From: Paenibacillus sp. URB8-2
GTDB taxonomy: Bacteria > Bacillota > Bacilli > Paenibacillales > Paenibacillaceae
Length of the DNA stretch: 64,000 bases
Assembly: GCF_013393385.1 (NCBI RefSeq)
Contig: NZ_AP023239.1
Span: 3,658,001-3,722,000, forward strand
Direction: 5' to 3'
Both the position numbers and the translations under genes were made by a program. Position 1 is the first letter of the stretch. The number at the start of each line of letters is the position of its first letter. The notes below the pieces were generated by a model. That model was not told the origin of the DNA. It made no database searches and saw only the letters and a list, made by a program, of their open reading frames with translations. Below, one piece after another: positions 25,914 to 34,114 of this stretch.

Positions 25914-27353
25914 TTATTGTTTTTCGACAGGCAAACGCAAGGTAAAGCAGGTTCCTTCCCCTAACTTGCTGGCTGCCGAAATATGTCCCCTGTGGGATTC
26001 GACGATATTCTTCACGATCGCAAGGCCGAGGCCCGTACCCCCGGTTTCCCCGCGAACCCGCGCTTTGTCCGCTTTGTAGAAACGTTCAAAGATAAACGGA
26101 AGATCCTCGTTCGGTATGCCCACGCCTTCGTCCCGAACCTCGATTTCGATTTCCGAACGGTTCGAATAAGCGACCCAGTCCGCGACGATATCGATTTTTT
26201 TGCCGGCGGGAGTATGACGGAACGCGTTGTCCAGCAGATTCGTCAGCACCTGCTCCAGCTTATCTTCATCGGCATCATGAAGCCATAACTCATTGCTCTT
26301 CCTAATGCAGCGAAGCTCGATTTCACGTTCCTTGGCGCGCACGGAGAATTTGCGGTATATCCGTTCCAGCAGCTCGTTCATGTCGACCGGGGACTTATGC
26401 AAATCCGTGTGTCCCGCTTCCATTCGGGCCAAATCAAGCAGATCCTTCACCAGCCGTCCCATCCGCAGCGATTCGTCGTGAATCACCTGCACAAGCTCGC
26501 TGCTCTCCTCCGGCGAAGACGCCATACCGTCCAGCAGCGCCTCGCTGTAGCCCTGCATCATCGACAGCGGAGTACGGATTTCATGGGACACGTTGGCCAA
26601 AAAGTCGCGGCGCATTTTCTCAAGTCTGACTTCTTCCGTCACATCGCGCAGAACCGCCACAGCGCCCTGAATTTGGTTATCCGAATAGAGCGGCGCCATA
26701 TGCACCGACCATACTCCCTGGCGCACATGCACGTTGGAGCTATGATCGCCGCCCTCCTCAAGCGTACGCTGAAACAGAGGGCGGAGCGGAAGCGGAATGC
26801 CCTGCGCCTCACCGTCCGGTTCCTCAAGATCGGCTTCCCCCTCCTGCTCCCACTTCAAATCGCTCCAGCTCTCAAGCAGGGACTGGCCGTGCGGATTCGT
26901 CAGCACGATCCGTCCTTCGTTGTCGAAAGTGATCACGGGATCGCTCATGCTGCGGAGCACGCTGGACAACAGCCCTTTTTCATGATTCAGGCTTCGGATC
27001 GTGCCCTCCAGTTCAGCCGCCATATGATTGAAGGAGGTCGCCAGTTCACCGATTTCGTCGCTTGTAACCAGCTTCAGCCGCTTGCCGTACTCTCCGCGGC
27101 GAATGGCGTTCGCCGCTTCGATGACCTGCTGCATCGGCTGCGTAATCTTCGTGAACAGAAATAAGGCGAAGAAGGTCGTCATGGAAAATCCGATCAAAGC
27201 CGTGTACATAAACAATCGTTTAATAGCGCCGGAATTGGCGAAATTGCTGTCAATGTATGGCAGCAGGAACAGCCCCAGTGTCATAAGCACGACAGCGACG
27301 AGACAGATGATCGTCACCCACAGCTTGCCGACAAGGCTTCTCCAGAAGTTCAC
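25914..27353 (-). CDS. resE: Sensor histidine kinase ResE
   Basis: 479 residues. Two membrane helices (about 11-33 and 48-70) are followed by HAMP (about 70-122), a PAS domain (about 125-240), HisKA with the H-box VSHEIRTPL (His257) and an HATPase domain with N, G1 (DEGVGIP) and G2 (GTGLGLAIV) boxes. ResE with ResD controls respiratory and cytochrome genes in response to oxygen limitation or redox state. The loop between the membrane helices is only about 14 residues, whereas B. subtilis ResE (about 589 residues) has a large extracytoplasmic domain, so the protein is shortened there. It follows resD without a gap. Confidence 0.92.
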   Translation of the reverse strand: MNFWRSLVGKLWVTIICLVAVVLMTLGLFLLPYIDSNFANSGAIKRLFMYTALIGFSMTTFFALFLFTKITQPMQQVIEAANAIRRGEYGKRLKLVTSDEIGELATSFNHMAAELEGTIRSLNHEKGLLSSVLRSMSDPVITFDNEGRIVLTNPHGQSLLESWSDLKWEQEGEADLEEPDGEAQGIPLPLRPLFQRTLEEGGDHSSNVHVRQGVWSVHMAPLYSDNQIQGAVAVLRDVTEEVRLEKMRRDFLANVSHEIRTPLSMMQGYSEALLDGMASSPEESSELVQVIHDESLRMGRLVKDLLDLARMEAGHTDLHKSPVDMNELLERIYRKFSVRAKEREIELRCIRKSNELWLHDADEDKLEQVLTNLLDNAFRHTPAGKKIDIVADWVAYSNRSEIEIEVRDEGVGIPNEDLPFIFERFYKADKARVRGETGGTGLGLAIVKNIVESHRGHISAASKLGEGTCFTLRLPVEKQ

Positions 27354-28070
27354 TTATTTCGGGACCTCAAGCTTGTAGCCAACGCCCCACACTGTCGTAA
27401 TCATCGCTGCGGATTCCGGCGACACCTTATTCAGCTTCTCGCGAAGACGCTTGACATGGGTATCCACCGTGCGCAGATCGCCGAAAAACTCGTAATTCCA
27501 CACATCTTTCAGCAGTTCCTCCCGCGAAAACACTTTGTCCGGCGATACCGCCAAATAATGCAGCAGTTCGTATTCCTTCGGCGTCAGGCTGACCTCCTGT
27601 CCTCCGGCGGTGACGCGGTGAGCGTCATGCTCGATGACCAGATGCGGAAATACGATATTGTTGCTGGAATTGGTCTCCTTGGACAAAAAAGCGGTTGCCG
27701 AGGAACGTCGCATAATCGCCTTCACCCGGTAGATTACCTCACGCGGGCTGAAAGGTTTAACGACATAGTCATCGGCGCCCATCTCAAAGCCCTGCACACG
27801 GTTAATCTCCTCGCCCTTGGCCGTCAGCATAAGGACCGGAGTGGACTTCACGTCTCTAAGCCGGGTCAGCACCTCGATACCATCGATTCCGGGCAGCATG
27901 ACATCCAGTAAAATTAATCCGTAATCGGCGGCGGTCGCTTTGCGCAGCGCGATCTCTCCGTCTTCCGCTTCGTCGATTTCATATCCTTCTTTTTCTAGAT
28001 ACATTTTCAGTAGTCGGCGGATGCGTTCCTCGTCATCCACCACCAGAATTCTGTTCAGATGCTCTGCCAT
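27354..28070 (-). CDS. resD: Response regulator ResD
   Basis: 238 residues, OmpR/PhoB type. The receiver domain has the acidic pocket VVDDEE and the phosphoacceptor Asp56 in ILLDVMLPG, with a C-terminal winged-helix domain (about 135-235) ending EKLNKVSPES, TVWGVGYKLEVPK. It is the partner of ResE, whose gene begins immediately after it. The position downstream of resC matches the resABCDE order. Its likely targets are the res operon itself and respiratory genes. Confidence 0.95.
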   Translation of the reverse strand: MAEHLNRILVVDDEERIRRLLKMYLEKEGYEIDEAEDGEIALRKATAADYGLILLDVMLPGIDGIEVLTRLRDVKSTPVLMLTAKGEEINRVQGFEMGADDYVVKPFSPREVIYRVKAIMRRSSATAFLSKETNSSNNIVFPHLVIEHDAHRVTAGGQEVSLTPKEYELLHYLAVSPDKVFSREELLKDVWNYEFFGDLRTVDTHVKRLREKLNKVSPESAAMITTVWGVGYKLEVPK

Positions 28071-28145
28071 TTCACAACAACCCCTTCATCGAGTACAGTA
28101 GAAGATTACCCTGAGAATGGCGCTCCCATTTTCCGCCCGAAGAAC

Positions 28146-29408
28146 TTAGTCTGTACCGGCGTACGAATGGAGTCCGGCAATAACCAGATTGACGCCAACC
28201 AGAGTAAACATGACAACCAGAAAGCCGAGTACGGCCAGCCATGCGGATTTGTGGCCCTGCCATCCGCGTGCCAGCCGGAGATGGAGATAGGCGCTGTAAA
28301 ACAGCCAAGTCACAAGTGCCCATACTTCCTTCGGGTCCCAGCCCCAAAATCTTCCCCATGCCACCTGGGCCCATATCATGGCAAAAATCAAAGCCCCCAG
28401 CGTAAAAATGGGGAAACCGATGGCGATTGCCCGGTAAGTAATCTCGTCCAGATCGCTTTCGTCGATTCCATCGAGTGCGGGTTGAAGCGCTCTGCCCAGC
28501 GGCTTGCGGACAATGAGACGCAGTACACCGTAGAGGACGGCACCCGACAAAAGCGACCAGAGGACCGTATTGAGCTTTCTTCCGGCATTGACTCCTTTCA
28601 TCCAGAAAGGCGCCTCGAAGAGCGGTTCCTTTATGCCAAAAAACGACTGGAAGCTCTCAATTTCGCTATGGTAAGGTGCCACAAGGGGTGGCATTTTATA
28701 ACTGACTTTCTCTATTGTACTATCATTCTGCCCGGGATTGTCAACGGTAACATTGCTTCTAATAAAAACCGTCTCGTATCCCGCCCCCCGAAAAGCGAAC
28801 ACCGAAGCCAAAAATCCGATGATGACGATGATGGTGAACAGTGTAAATTCGACTCCCCGCTGCTGGCGTTTGTCGCTTTTTGACGAGCTATTAAAATTGA
28901 CCGTGCGCAGCAGATACATCAGTCCCGCCGCAAAGCCTACCGCAAAAAACGATTCGCCTAGCGCTGCCAGCGTCACATGGATATTCAGGTAGATCGATCT
29001 TAAAGACGGAATGAGCGGCTGTACTTCCTGCGGGAACACGGCAGCGTACGCCATAACAATGATGGAAATCGGAACGGAGAAGAGTCCGAGCAGGATTTTG
29101 CGGTAAATGGAAAAAATAACGGTAAACGCAACCATCACCATCATAGACAGGAAGCTCATGAACTCATACATGTTGCTGACGGGAATATGTCCCCCGCCCG
29201 CCCAGCGGGTGAAGAAGTAGGCGAGATGGCACAGGAGTCCTAGGGATGAGGTGATAAAGGCGATTTTGCCCCAGCGCGCGGTATGCTCCTCCGGCTTGCG
29301 GCCGGACCATTTGCGTCCCATAATGGCGATGGTAAACAACATGAACGCTATGCTATACAGGAAAAAAGCGGCGATAAACACATCATTGCTGAACTGTAGC
29401 AGATTCAT
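28146..29408 (-). CDS. resC: Cytochrome c biogenesis protein ResC (CcsB/CcsA-like)
   Basis: 420 residues with about eight membrane helices. The tryptophan-rich WWD heme-handling motif of the System II CcsA component is visible in WGRFWGWDPKEVWALVTWL (about 343-361). ResC with ResB exports heme and ligates it to apocytochrome c. It is slightly longer than the B. subtilis protein. The start overlaps the end of resB by 4 nt (ATGA), implying coupling. Confidence 0.95.
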   Translation of the reverse strand: MNLLQFSNDVFIAAFFLYSIAFMLFTIAIMGRKWSGRKPEEHTARWGKIAFITSSLGLLCHLAYFFTRWAGGGHIPVSNMYEFMSFLSMMVMVAFTVIFSIYRKILLGLFSVPISIIVMAYAAVFPQEVQPLIPSLRSIYLNIHVTLAALGESFFAVGFAAGLMYLLRTVNFNSSSKSDKRQQRGVEFTLFTIIVIIGFLASVFAFRGAGYETVFIRSNVTVDNPGQNDSTIEKVSYKMPPLVAPYHSEIESFQSFFGIKEPLFEAPFWMKGVNAGRKLNTVLWSLLSGAVLYGVLRLIVRKPLGRALQPALDGIDESDLDEITYRAIAIGFPIFTLGALIFAMIWAQVAWGRFWGWDPKEVWALVTWLFYSAYLHLRLARGWQGHKSAWLAVLGFLVVMFTLVGVNLVIAGLHSYAGTD

Positions 29409-31090
29409 GCCTGACCTCCCCCGTTGTCCAATGATTTTTCATCCCCATTGATATCCATTTTGTTCAGAAAAGAGCTTACTTCCCGCCGGAAGCCAAACCA
29501 GTTCTTGTTCGTATGCCCGCCAAGCGTCAGCTCTCCCCCTTCCACGATCAGCCATATCCGTCTGTGCTGCCAGTAGAAGCCGAGCACCAGGCCGAGCATG
29601 ACTATCCCGGCGCCGATCCAAACGAACGGCATTGCGCGGTCCACTCGGATGTTGAGATAACTGGTCGACTCCGAGAAATCGACGCCGCTCATATCGCCCA
29701 CCTCCAGCTCCAGAAAGCGGCTCGCTCCTCCAAGCTTGTCGTTGATCGCGTCCTGCTGAAATTCCGCCTTGTCGTTCTGCTTCGGAAAATAGAAATACTG
29801 CTCTCCGTCAGCCGGCAAATTCGGACCCTTGATCAGAAAAAGAAAGGCCGGAGCGTTCGGATACGGTGATTTGGATATCGGCTGCCCTGCCTCGTTTAGC
29901 CCGAATTCCATATATTTTTCCTTCAGCTCAAGCGTGTACGGGCCGACAGTGAAAGAACGCTGCGGATTTTTCATCTCCAGCTTGAAGCCGCCGTAGGAAT
30001 CCCCCGTCCTGAAATTCACAAGCTTCGGCGTCACCGAGCGCAGCACCGGTGTGAGGTCGTAGTCGAACTGATACGCTTTCATTCCATTGTAGCTCAAAGG
30101 ATCGTTAACCTGGATGGGATGGGAAGCCACCTTCGTAAGCTTAGGCTCCTTGGAAGGATCGCCGCAATCCGCCGTGCATTCGTACAGCACCGCCTTCGTT
30201 TCATACAGCTTCGGCAGCACTTTTTTGCCGCGGAACTCTTCGGGCATCTCTTCGTCGGAGTAGAACTCCACGGAGAATTTCTCGTTCTTCAAGTAATAGG
30301 AGGAATCCGGAATGTGAATGAGCTCACCCTGGGGAAAAGCCAGATGCTGATCCATATTAAGGCCCGGCAGCCCTCTTGCCAGTACGGCAAGCAAAAAAAC
30401 GATCAGACCGATATGTATAACGTATGGTCCCCATCGGCTGAACCGGTGCTTCTCCGCCAGCAGCGCGCCGCCGTCTGTAAAGACACGATAGCCTTGTTTC
30501 TTCAGGGGCTGAACGGCCCTTGCCGTCCATACTTCCGGGTCCTCCGCCACCTTCGTTACAAGAACCACCTTCTGCCGGGTGAGGAACCGGCGGTGCTTGC
30601 GGATTTGTTGCCGGCTGAGCGCTTTGTAGAGAGGGAGCACGCGGTCTAGGCTGCAGATGACGAGCGATGCCCCGATCATGACCAGCAGGGTGATGAACCA
30701 CCATGATTCATAGGTATGGGAAAGGCCGAGTCTGTAATAAATTTCGCCGGCTGTGCCGTAACGCTGCTCGTAGTACGTGGAAGGATCGATATTCAGAAAA
30801 GTGCTTTCTTGCGGAAAAATGGTTCCCAGCGTGGAGCCGAGAAGCGTCAGGACGATCAGGTAGATCGCGATTTTGACCGAGGAAAAAAAGTTCCAGACCC
30901 GGTCGATAACATCAGGATTAGCCTTTTGGGAACGGCGGGCCATGCCGTCATAGCGCATTTCAAGAGTCTCGCCGGATTCGGGGTCATCAAGCAGCGGTTT
31001 GCCGCATGCTTCGCACAGCACCGTACCGACCGGATTCTGGTGGCCGCATTCGCATTTCGTATTGACAATCAGGGGCAGACGTCCGTTCAT
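29405..31090 (-). CDS. resB: Cytochrome c biogenesis protein ResB
   Basis: 561 residues. The N-terminus carries a small zinc-ribbon-like segment with Cys13, Cys15, Cys26 and Cys29 (KCECGHQNPVGTVLCEACGK), followed by membrane helices (about 65-85, 120-140, 210-230 and a C-terminal one near 500-520) and a large extracytoplasmic domain. ResB forms the System II cytochrome c synthase complex with ResC. Its start overlaps resA by 4 nt and its end overlaps resC by 4 nt, so the three are translationally linked. Confidence 0.94.
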   Translation of the reverse strand: MNGRLPLIVNTKCECGHQNPVGTVLCEACGKPLLDDPESGETLEMRYDGMARRSQKANPDVIDRVWNFFSSVKIAIYLIVLTLLGSTLGTIFPQESTFLNIDPSTYYEQRYGTAGEIYYRLGLSHTYESWWFITLLVMIGASLVICSLDRVLPLYKALSRQQIRKHRRFLTRQKVVLVTKVAEDPEVWTARAVQPLKKQGYRVFTDGGALLAEKHRFSRWGPYVIHIGLIVFLLAVLARGLPGLNMDQHLAFPQGELIHIPDSSYYLKNEKFSVEFYSDEEMPEEFRGKKVLPKLYETKAVLYECTADCGDPSKEPKLTKVASHPIQVNDPLSYNGMKAYQFDYDLTPVLRSVTPKLVNFRTGDSYGGFKLEMKNPQRSFTVGPYTLELKEKYMEFGLNEAGQPISKSPYPNAPAFLFLIKGPNLPADGEQYFYFPKQNDKAEFQQDAINDKLGGASRFLELEVGDMSGVDFSESTSYLNIRVDRAMPFVWIGAGIVMLGLVLGFYWQHRRIWLIVEGGELTLGGHTNKNWFGFRREVSSFLNKMDINGDEKSLDNGGGQA

Positions 31091-31611
31091 GGGTTCACCA
31101 GCTTTCCGATTTGCGCACTCAGCGTGCTGAGATCAAGCTGTCCGATATGAATCGTATCGACTTTTCCCTTGGCGTTGATAAAAAAAGTTGTTGGCAGGGG
31201 AGAAACCCCGTAGCGGCGCACAGCCTCCCTGTCCGGGTCCATCAGAATCGGGAAATCGACGCCGGTACCGTTTACAAAATTCTGGACCGTCATTTGATCT
31301 TCGCCAACATTGACGCCGACGACGACAACCCCTTGGTCCTTCCATTGCTGCCACTGGGCCTCCAGCGCAGGCATTTCCTTAACGCATGGAGCGCACCAGG
31401 AGCCCCAGAAATTCAGGACAACCAGCTTGCCTTTATATTCGTCCAGCGTGTGGGTTTGGCCGTCCAGCCCGAGCAGCTCGATGGATGGAGCGCGGCTGCC
31501 CTCTTCAGGCTTGCCGCTGCCTCCAAACGCCGAGGTTCCAATCGCGTAACCGCCAAGCAGAACGATTAAAGCCAAAATGATGATTTGCACCGGTTTTCTC
31601 GCTTTGCCCAC
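31087..31611 (-). CDS. resA: Thiol-disulfide oxidoreductase ResA
   Basis: 174 residues. An N-terminal membrane anchor (about 8-25) is followed by a thioredoxin-like domain with the active site WCAPC (Cys73, Cys76), the cis-proline region PLPTTFFIN and YGVSPLP. ResA reduces the heme-binding CXXCH of apocytochrome c outside the membrane. It is the first gene of resABCDE. Its upstream region carries three direct repeats (31658-31731), possible ResD or PhoP sites. Confidence 0.95.
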   Translation of the reverse strand: MGKARKPVQIIILALIVLLGGYAIGTSAFGGSGKPEEGSRAPSIELLGLDGQTHTLDEYKGKLVVLNFWGSWCAPCVKEMPALEAQWQQWKDQGVVVVGVNVGEDQMTVQNFVNGTGVDFPILMDPDREAVRRYGVSPLPTTFFINAKGKVDTIHIGQLDLSTLSAQIGKLVNP

Positions 31612-31657
31612 ACAGATTGCCCCCTTCTGTGATACAGTTCATATCGTTAACGAGAAG

Positions 31658-31731
31658 TGTGAACATCCTATGAACATTATAACGAATACGGTCACATTTT
31701 TCCGTGGGGTCTTGGCGGCACTTGTGAACAT
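31658..31731 (-). promoter_or_regulatory. resA promoter with direct repeats (possible PhoP/ResD boxes)
   Basis: On the minus strand TATAAT lies at 31676-31681, with no recognisable -35 at 17 bp (ggaaaa). Three repeats of ATGTTCAya are present at 31658-31666, 31669-31677 and 31723-31731. The first two are spaced exactly 11 bp apart. They contain TTCACA/TTCATA hexamers like the TT(A/C/T)ACA repeats of PhoP boxes. In B. subtilis the res operon is activated by PhoP and ResD, which fits. Confidence 0.45.
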
Positions 31732-32489
31732 TATGTGTCTCTACGCGTGTTATTTCCTTTGGCCAGTCCGGCCATGGCAAGCTGCTTCAACCCGTTGATC
31801 TCGTCCTTGGTCAGATGACGGTACGAACCGCGCTTCAGGTTTTGCAGCAGGATATCGCCAAATGAAATCCGCTTTAGCCGGATGACGGGATGGGAAATCG
31901 CTTCGAACATGCGCCGGACCTGACGGTTGCGGCCCTCGTGGATTGTAATGCTGATAACCGACTCCTTGCTGTCCTCGTCGATATCCTTGTATTCCACCTC
32001 GGCGGGAGCGGTCATGCCGTCCTCCAGATTGATGCCGGCCTTCAGCTTGTCCAGCGCCGTGCCGTGGGGAATGCCTTTGACCGTAGCCAGATATGTCTTG
32101 GGCACATGATGCTTCGGATGGGTCAGGAGATTGGCAAATTCCCCGTCGTTGGTCAGCAGCAGCAGACCTTCCGTGTCGTAATCGAGCCTTCCGATCGGAT
32201 ACACGCGCTCTTTGATGCCCTTCATGTAATCCGTTACGATTTTGCGGCCCTTCGGATCGGAAGCGCTTGTAATAACGCCCTTCGGCTTATTGAACATAAT
32301 ATAGACTTTATTCTCGCCTGAGATCGGTCTGCCCGACACCTTAATGATATCGGTATTCGGATCGGCCTTCGTTCCGAGCGTCGTAACGACCTCGCCGTTC
32401 ACTTCCACTTTGCCGGCCAGGATCAGCTCTTCGCATTTCCGCCTTGACGCTACACCGGCCTGTGCCAGTATTTTCTGTAATCTTTCCAT
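31731..32489 (-). CDS. rluB: 23S rRNA pseudouridine synthase RluB-type
   Basis: 252 residues. An N-terminal S4 RNA-binding domain (about 1-60, MERLQKILAQAGVASRRKCEE) is followed by the pseudouridine synthase domain with the catalytic Asp in GRLDYDTEGLLLLTNDG (about 105-121) and the C-terminal HEGRNRQVRRMFEA motif. It isomerises a uridine in 23S rRNA. The position between the spm/dacB genes and resA matches B. subtilis rluB (ypuL). Confidence 0.95.
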   Translation of the reverse strand: MERLQKILAQAGVASRRKCEELILAGKVEVNGEVVTTLGTKADPNTDIIKVSGRPISGENKVYIMFNKPKGVITSASDPKGRKIVTDYMKGIKERVYPIGRLDYDTEGLLLLTNDGEFANLLTHPKHHVPKTYLATVKGIPHGTALDKLKAGINLEDGMTAPAEVEYKDIDEDSKESVISITIHEGRNRQVRRMFEAISHPVIRLKRISFGDILLQNLKRGSYRHLTKDEINGLKQLAMAGLAKGNNTRRDT

Positions 32490-32509
32490 TGTCGATTGGT
32501 CACCTCAGA

Positions 32510-32854
32510 CTAATGATAACCATCGCCGGGATAAAGCACAAGTTCATTCCATGGAAAATAGGAACCGGGACAGAAATCGTTATGGGGCTTAACAATCAGC
32601 GGGGTGATGCGGTACAAAGCGGCCAGGTCCAGAATCAGTTTGCAGGCGCCAAAGATCTGCTGCTTGCTCTCGGCGGGCGCCGATGTTGCCGAAGGAAGTC
32701 CGAAGTCTCCCTCCAGACAGAGGTGAATATAGTCCGGATCTGTCAGAAGCGGGGCCGCATGTACCGTTCCCGAGGCGTCGATCCAGAAATCGAAGCCCTT
32801 GCCGTTGATGGACGGACAGACGGAAGTGTGGATGATAAATCCTTTGTAAGGCAC
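32510..32854 (-). CDS. Small amidase-like (Amidase_2/PGRP-type) protein
   Basis: 114 residues. The pattern resembles a minimal N-acetylmuramoyl-L-alanine amidase fold: an N-terminal FIIHTSV strand (His9) and a C-terminal segment VKPHNDFCPGSYFPW with His91 and Cys95, similar to the H-x-D and CPG zinc-site region of Amidase_2 enzymes. The middle has FDFWIDASGTVH. No signal peptide is visible, so it may act in the cytoplasm or mother cell. It is 20 nt upstream of rluB and is not present at this place in B. subtilis. The assignment is by motif resemblance only. Confidence 0.55.
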   Translation of the reverse strand: MPYKGFIIHTSVCPSINGKGFDFWIDASGTVHAAPLLTDPDYIHLCLEGDFGLPSATSAPAESKQQIFGACKLILDLAALYRITPLIVKPHNDFCPGSYFPWNELVLYPGDGYH

Positions 32855-32978
32855 GCAGCGTCGCCTCCCTTTTCCATTGCTTCAATAACATATGAAAAAA
32901 GCGGAGCAGGCGTTACGCCTTCGCCCGAAAAGCCGAAAAGCCGCCCGTTTAACGGCGGCTGAGAGATGGGGCGACCCA

Positions 32979-33048
32979 GGGAACTGGGGCGTGCCAGGGA
33001 GCTGGAGCGTGCCAGGGAACTGGGGCGTGCTAGGAAACTGGGACCGGT
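32979..33048. repeat. 18-bp tandem repeat (about 3.8 copies)
   Basis: The unit gggaactggggcgtgcca repeats at 32979, 32997 and 33015, with a degenerate fourth copy at 33033. Units 1 to 3 differ by one to three bases. It lies in the gene-free gap 32855-33574 between the amidase-like gene and spmB. Open frames over it encode only the repeat and were not accepted as genes. Confidence 0.85.
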
Positions 33049-33265
33049 TCGCGGCGGGTTCCGCCAGACCACACACTAACCTAATAACTTCTGTTGAGTC
33101 TCAATCAATCCGGTTGTCGCATCCGGTTCGCGGCAGGTCCCTGCCAAACCACCCACTGACGCAATAACTTCTGTTGAGTCTCAATCAATCCGGTTGTCGC
33201 ATCCGATTCGCGGCGGGTTCTGCCAAACCACCCACTAACCTAATAACTTCTGTTGAGTCTGTGTC
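33046..33265. repeat. About 80-bp tandem repeat (2.7 copies) with internal hairpin
   Basis: Units start at 33046, 33125 and 33205 (79 and 80 bp), the third truncated after about 58 bp. Shared core: ctaacctaataacttctgtt, followed by gagtctcaatcaatccggtt and gtcgcatcc. Each unit has a small inverted repeat near its start: GGCGG-gtt-CCGCC, GGCAGG-tc-CCTGCC and GGCGG-gtt-CTGCC. The arms change together between copies 1 and 2. No gene overlaps. Confidence 0.9.
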
Positions 33266-33293
33266 CGGGGTATGGTGGCTGGCGTTTTTCCTG

Positions 33294-33410
33294 CAAACCT
33301 GCAGGTTTGTCAGGTGTATTTAGCGCAGGAAGAGGTCAAGGCTGCAATTGTGCAGCTCTTAGAGCTTACGCGCTGCCAAACGGGGAGACAGGAGGAGAAG
33401 TGCCTGCGCT
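33294..33410. repeat. Cluster of palindromes of unknown role
   Basis: The perfect palindrome CAAACCTGCAGGTTTG lies at 33294-33309. It is followed by AGCGCAGG (33322-33329), whose complement CCTGCGCT is at 33403-33410. Between them are GCTGCAattGTGCAGC and AGCTCTTAGAGCT. The whole 33313-33410 stretch could fold as a branched structure. It lies next to the 80-bp repeats, before spmB. No gene is seen here. Confidence 0.55.
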
Positions 33411-33574
33411 TTAGCAGGAATTGAGGCTTCGGATGAGGATTTCCACGGAAAAAGATGTATATACACAGGAATCTCCACAACCAACAAGCCCGCCGCCCCC
33501 CCAGCCTAGTACCCCAAACAACCCGTCAATCAATCCCCCCAACCACAGACCAATCTCGGCTTTCGGACTTGGCG

Positions 33575-34108
33575 TCAGCCGAATACCAGCAGGCAGACCG
33601 CGATGGCCGCTGCGAAGCCGACAAGGTCGGAGAAGAGCCCTACCTTAAGCGCATACCGCCCGTTGCGGATGCCGACGGCGCCGAAATAAACGGTCAGCAC
33701 GTACAGGGTGGTGTCCGTGCTGCCCTGGACCGTGGAGGCGATCCGCCCAATAAGCGAATCGGGGCCGTGCACGCGGATCAGCTCGGTCGTGTAAGCAAGC
33801 GATCCCGTGCCGGTCAGCGGCCGGAGCAGCCCGAGCGGCAGCACCTCCGGCGGAACGCCGAGACCACGCAGCATCGGCGAAACGAACCCCATCATGTAGT
33901 CAAGCGCCCCGGAGGCGCGGAACACACTGATCGCCACCATCATTCCGACCAGGTGGGGAATGATCCCGATCGCCGTGCCGAAGCCCTCCTTGGCTCCGTC
34001 TACGAACGATTCGTAGACCGGAACCTTGCGGGCATAGGCATATAAGGGAATAAAAGCGATCATGACGGGAATGGCCCAGGTTGATATCAGGCTGATCATC
34101 TGGTACAA
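33575..34108 (-). CDS. spmB: Spore maturation protein B
   Basis: 177 residues, the normal length. An integral membrane protein with about four or five helices. The family features VDGAKEGFGTAIGIIPHLVGMM and RPLTGTGSLAYTTELIRVHG, then STVQGSTDTTLYVLTVYFG, are intact. With SpmA it is needed for spore core dehydration and heat resistance. The dacB-spmA-spmB order and orientation match B. subtilis. Confidence 0.94.
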   Translation of the reverse strand: MYQMISLISTWAIPVMIAFIPLYAYARKVPVYESFVDGAKEGFGTAIGIIPHLVGMMVAISVFRASGALDYMMGFVSPMLRGLGVPPEVLPLGLLRPLTGTGSLAYTTELIRVHGPDSLIGRIASTVQGSTDTTLYVLTVYFGAVGIRNGRYALKVGLFSDLVGFAAAIAVCLLVFG

Positions 34109-34114
34109 GGGCGG

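Noticed and set aside
32892-33167. Plus-strand frame over the 18-bp and 80-bp repeats
   Set aside because: Its sequence is only the translated tandem repeat and there is no ribosome site.
33046-33265. CRISPR array
   Set aside because: The units are near-identical along their whole length with no unique spacers, and no cas genes are present.
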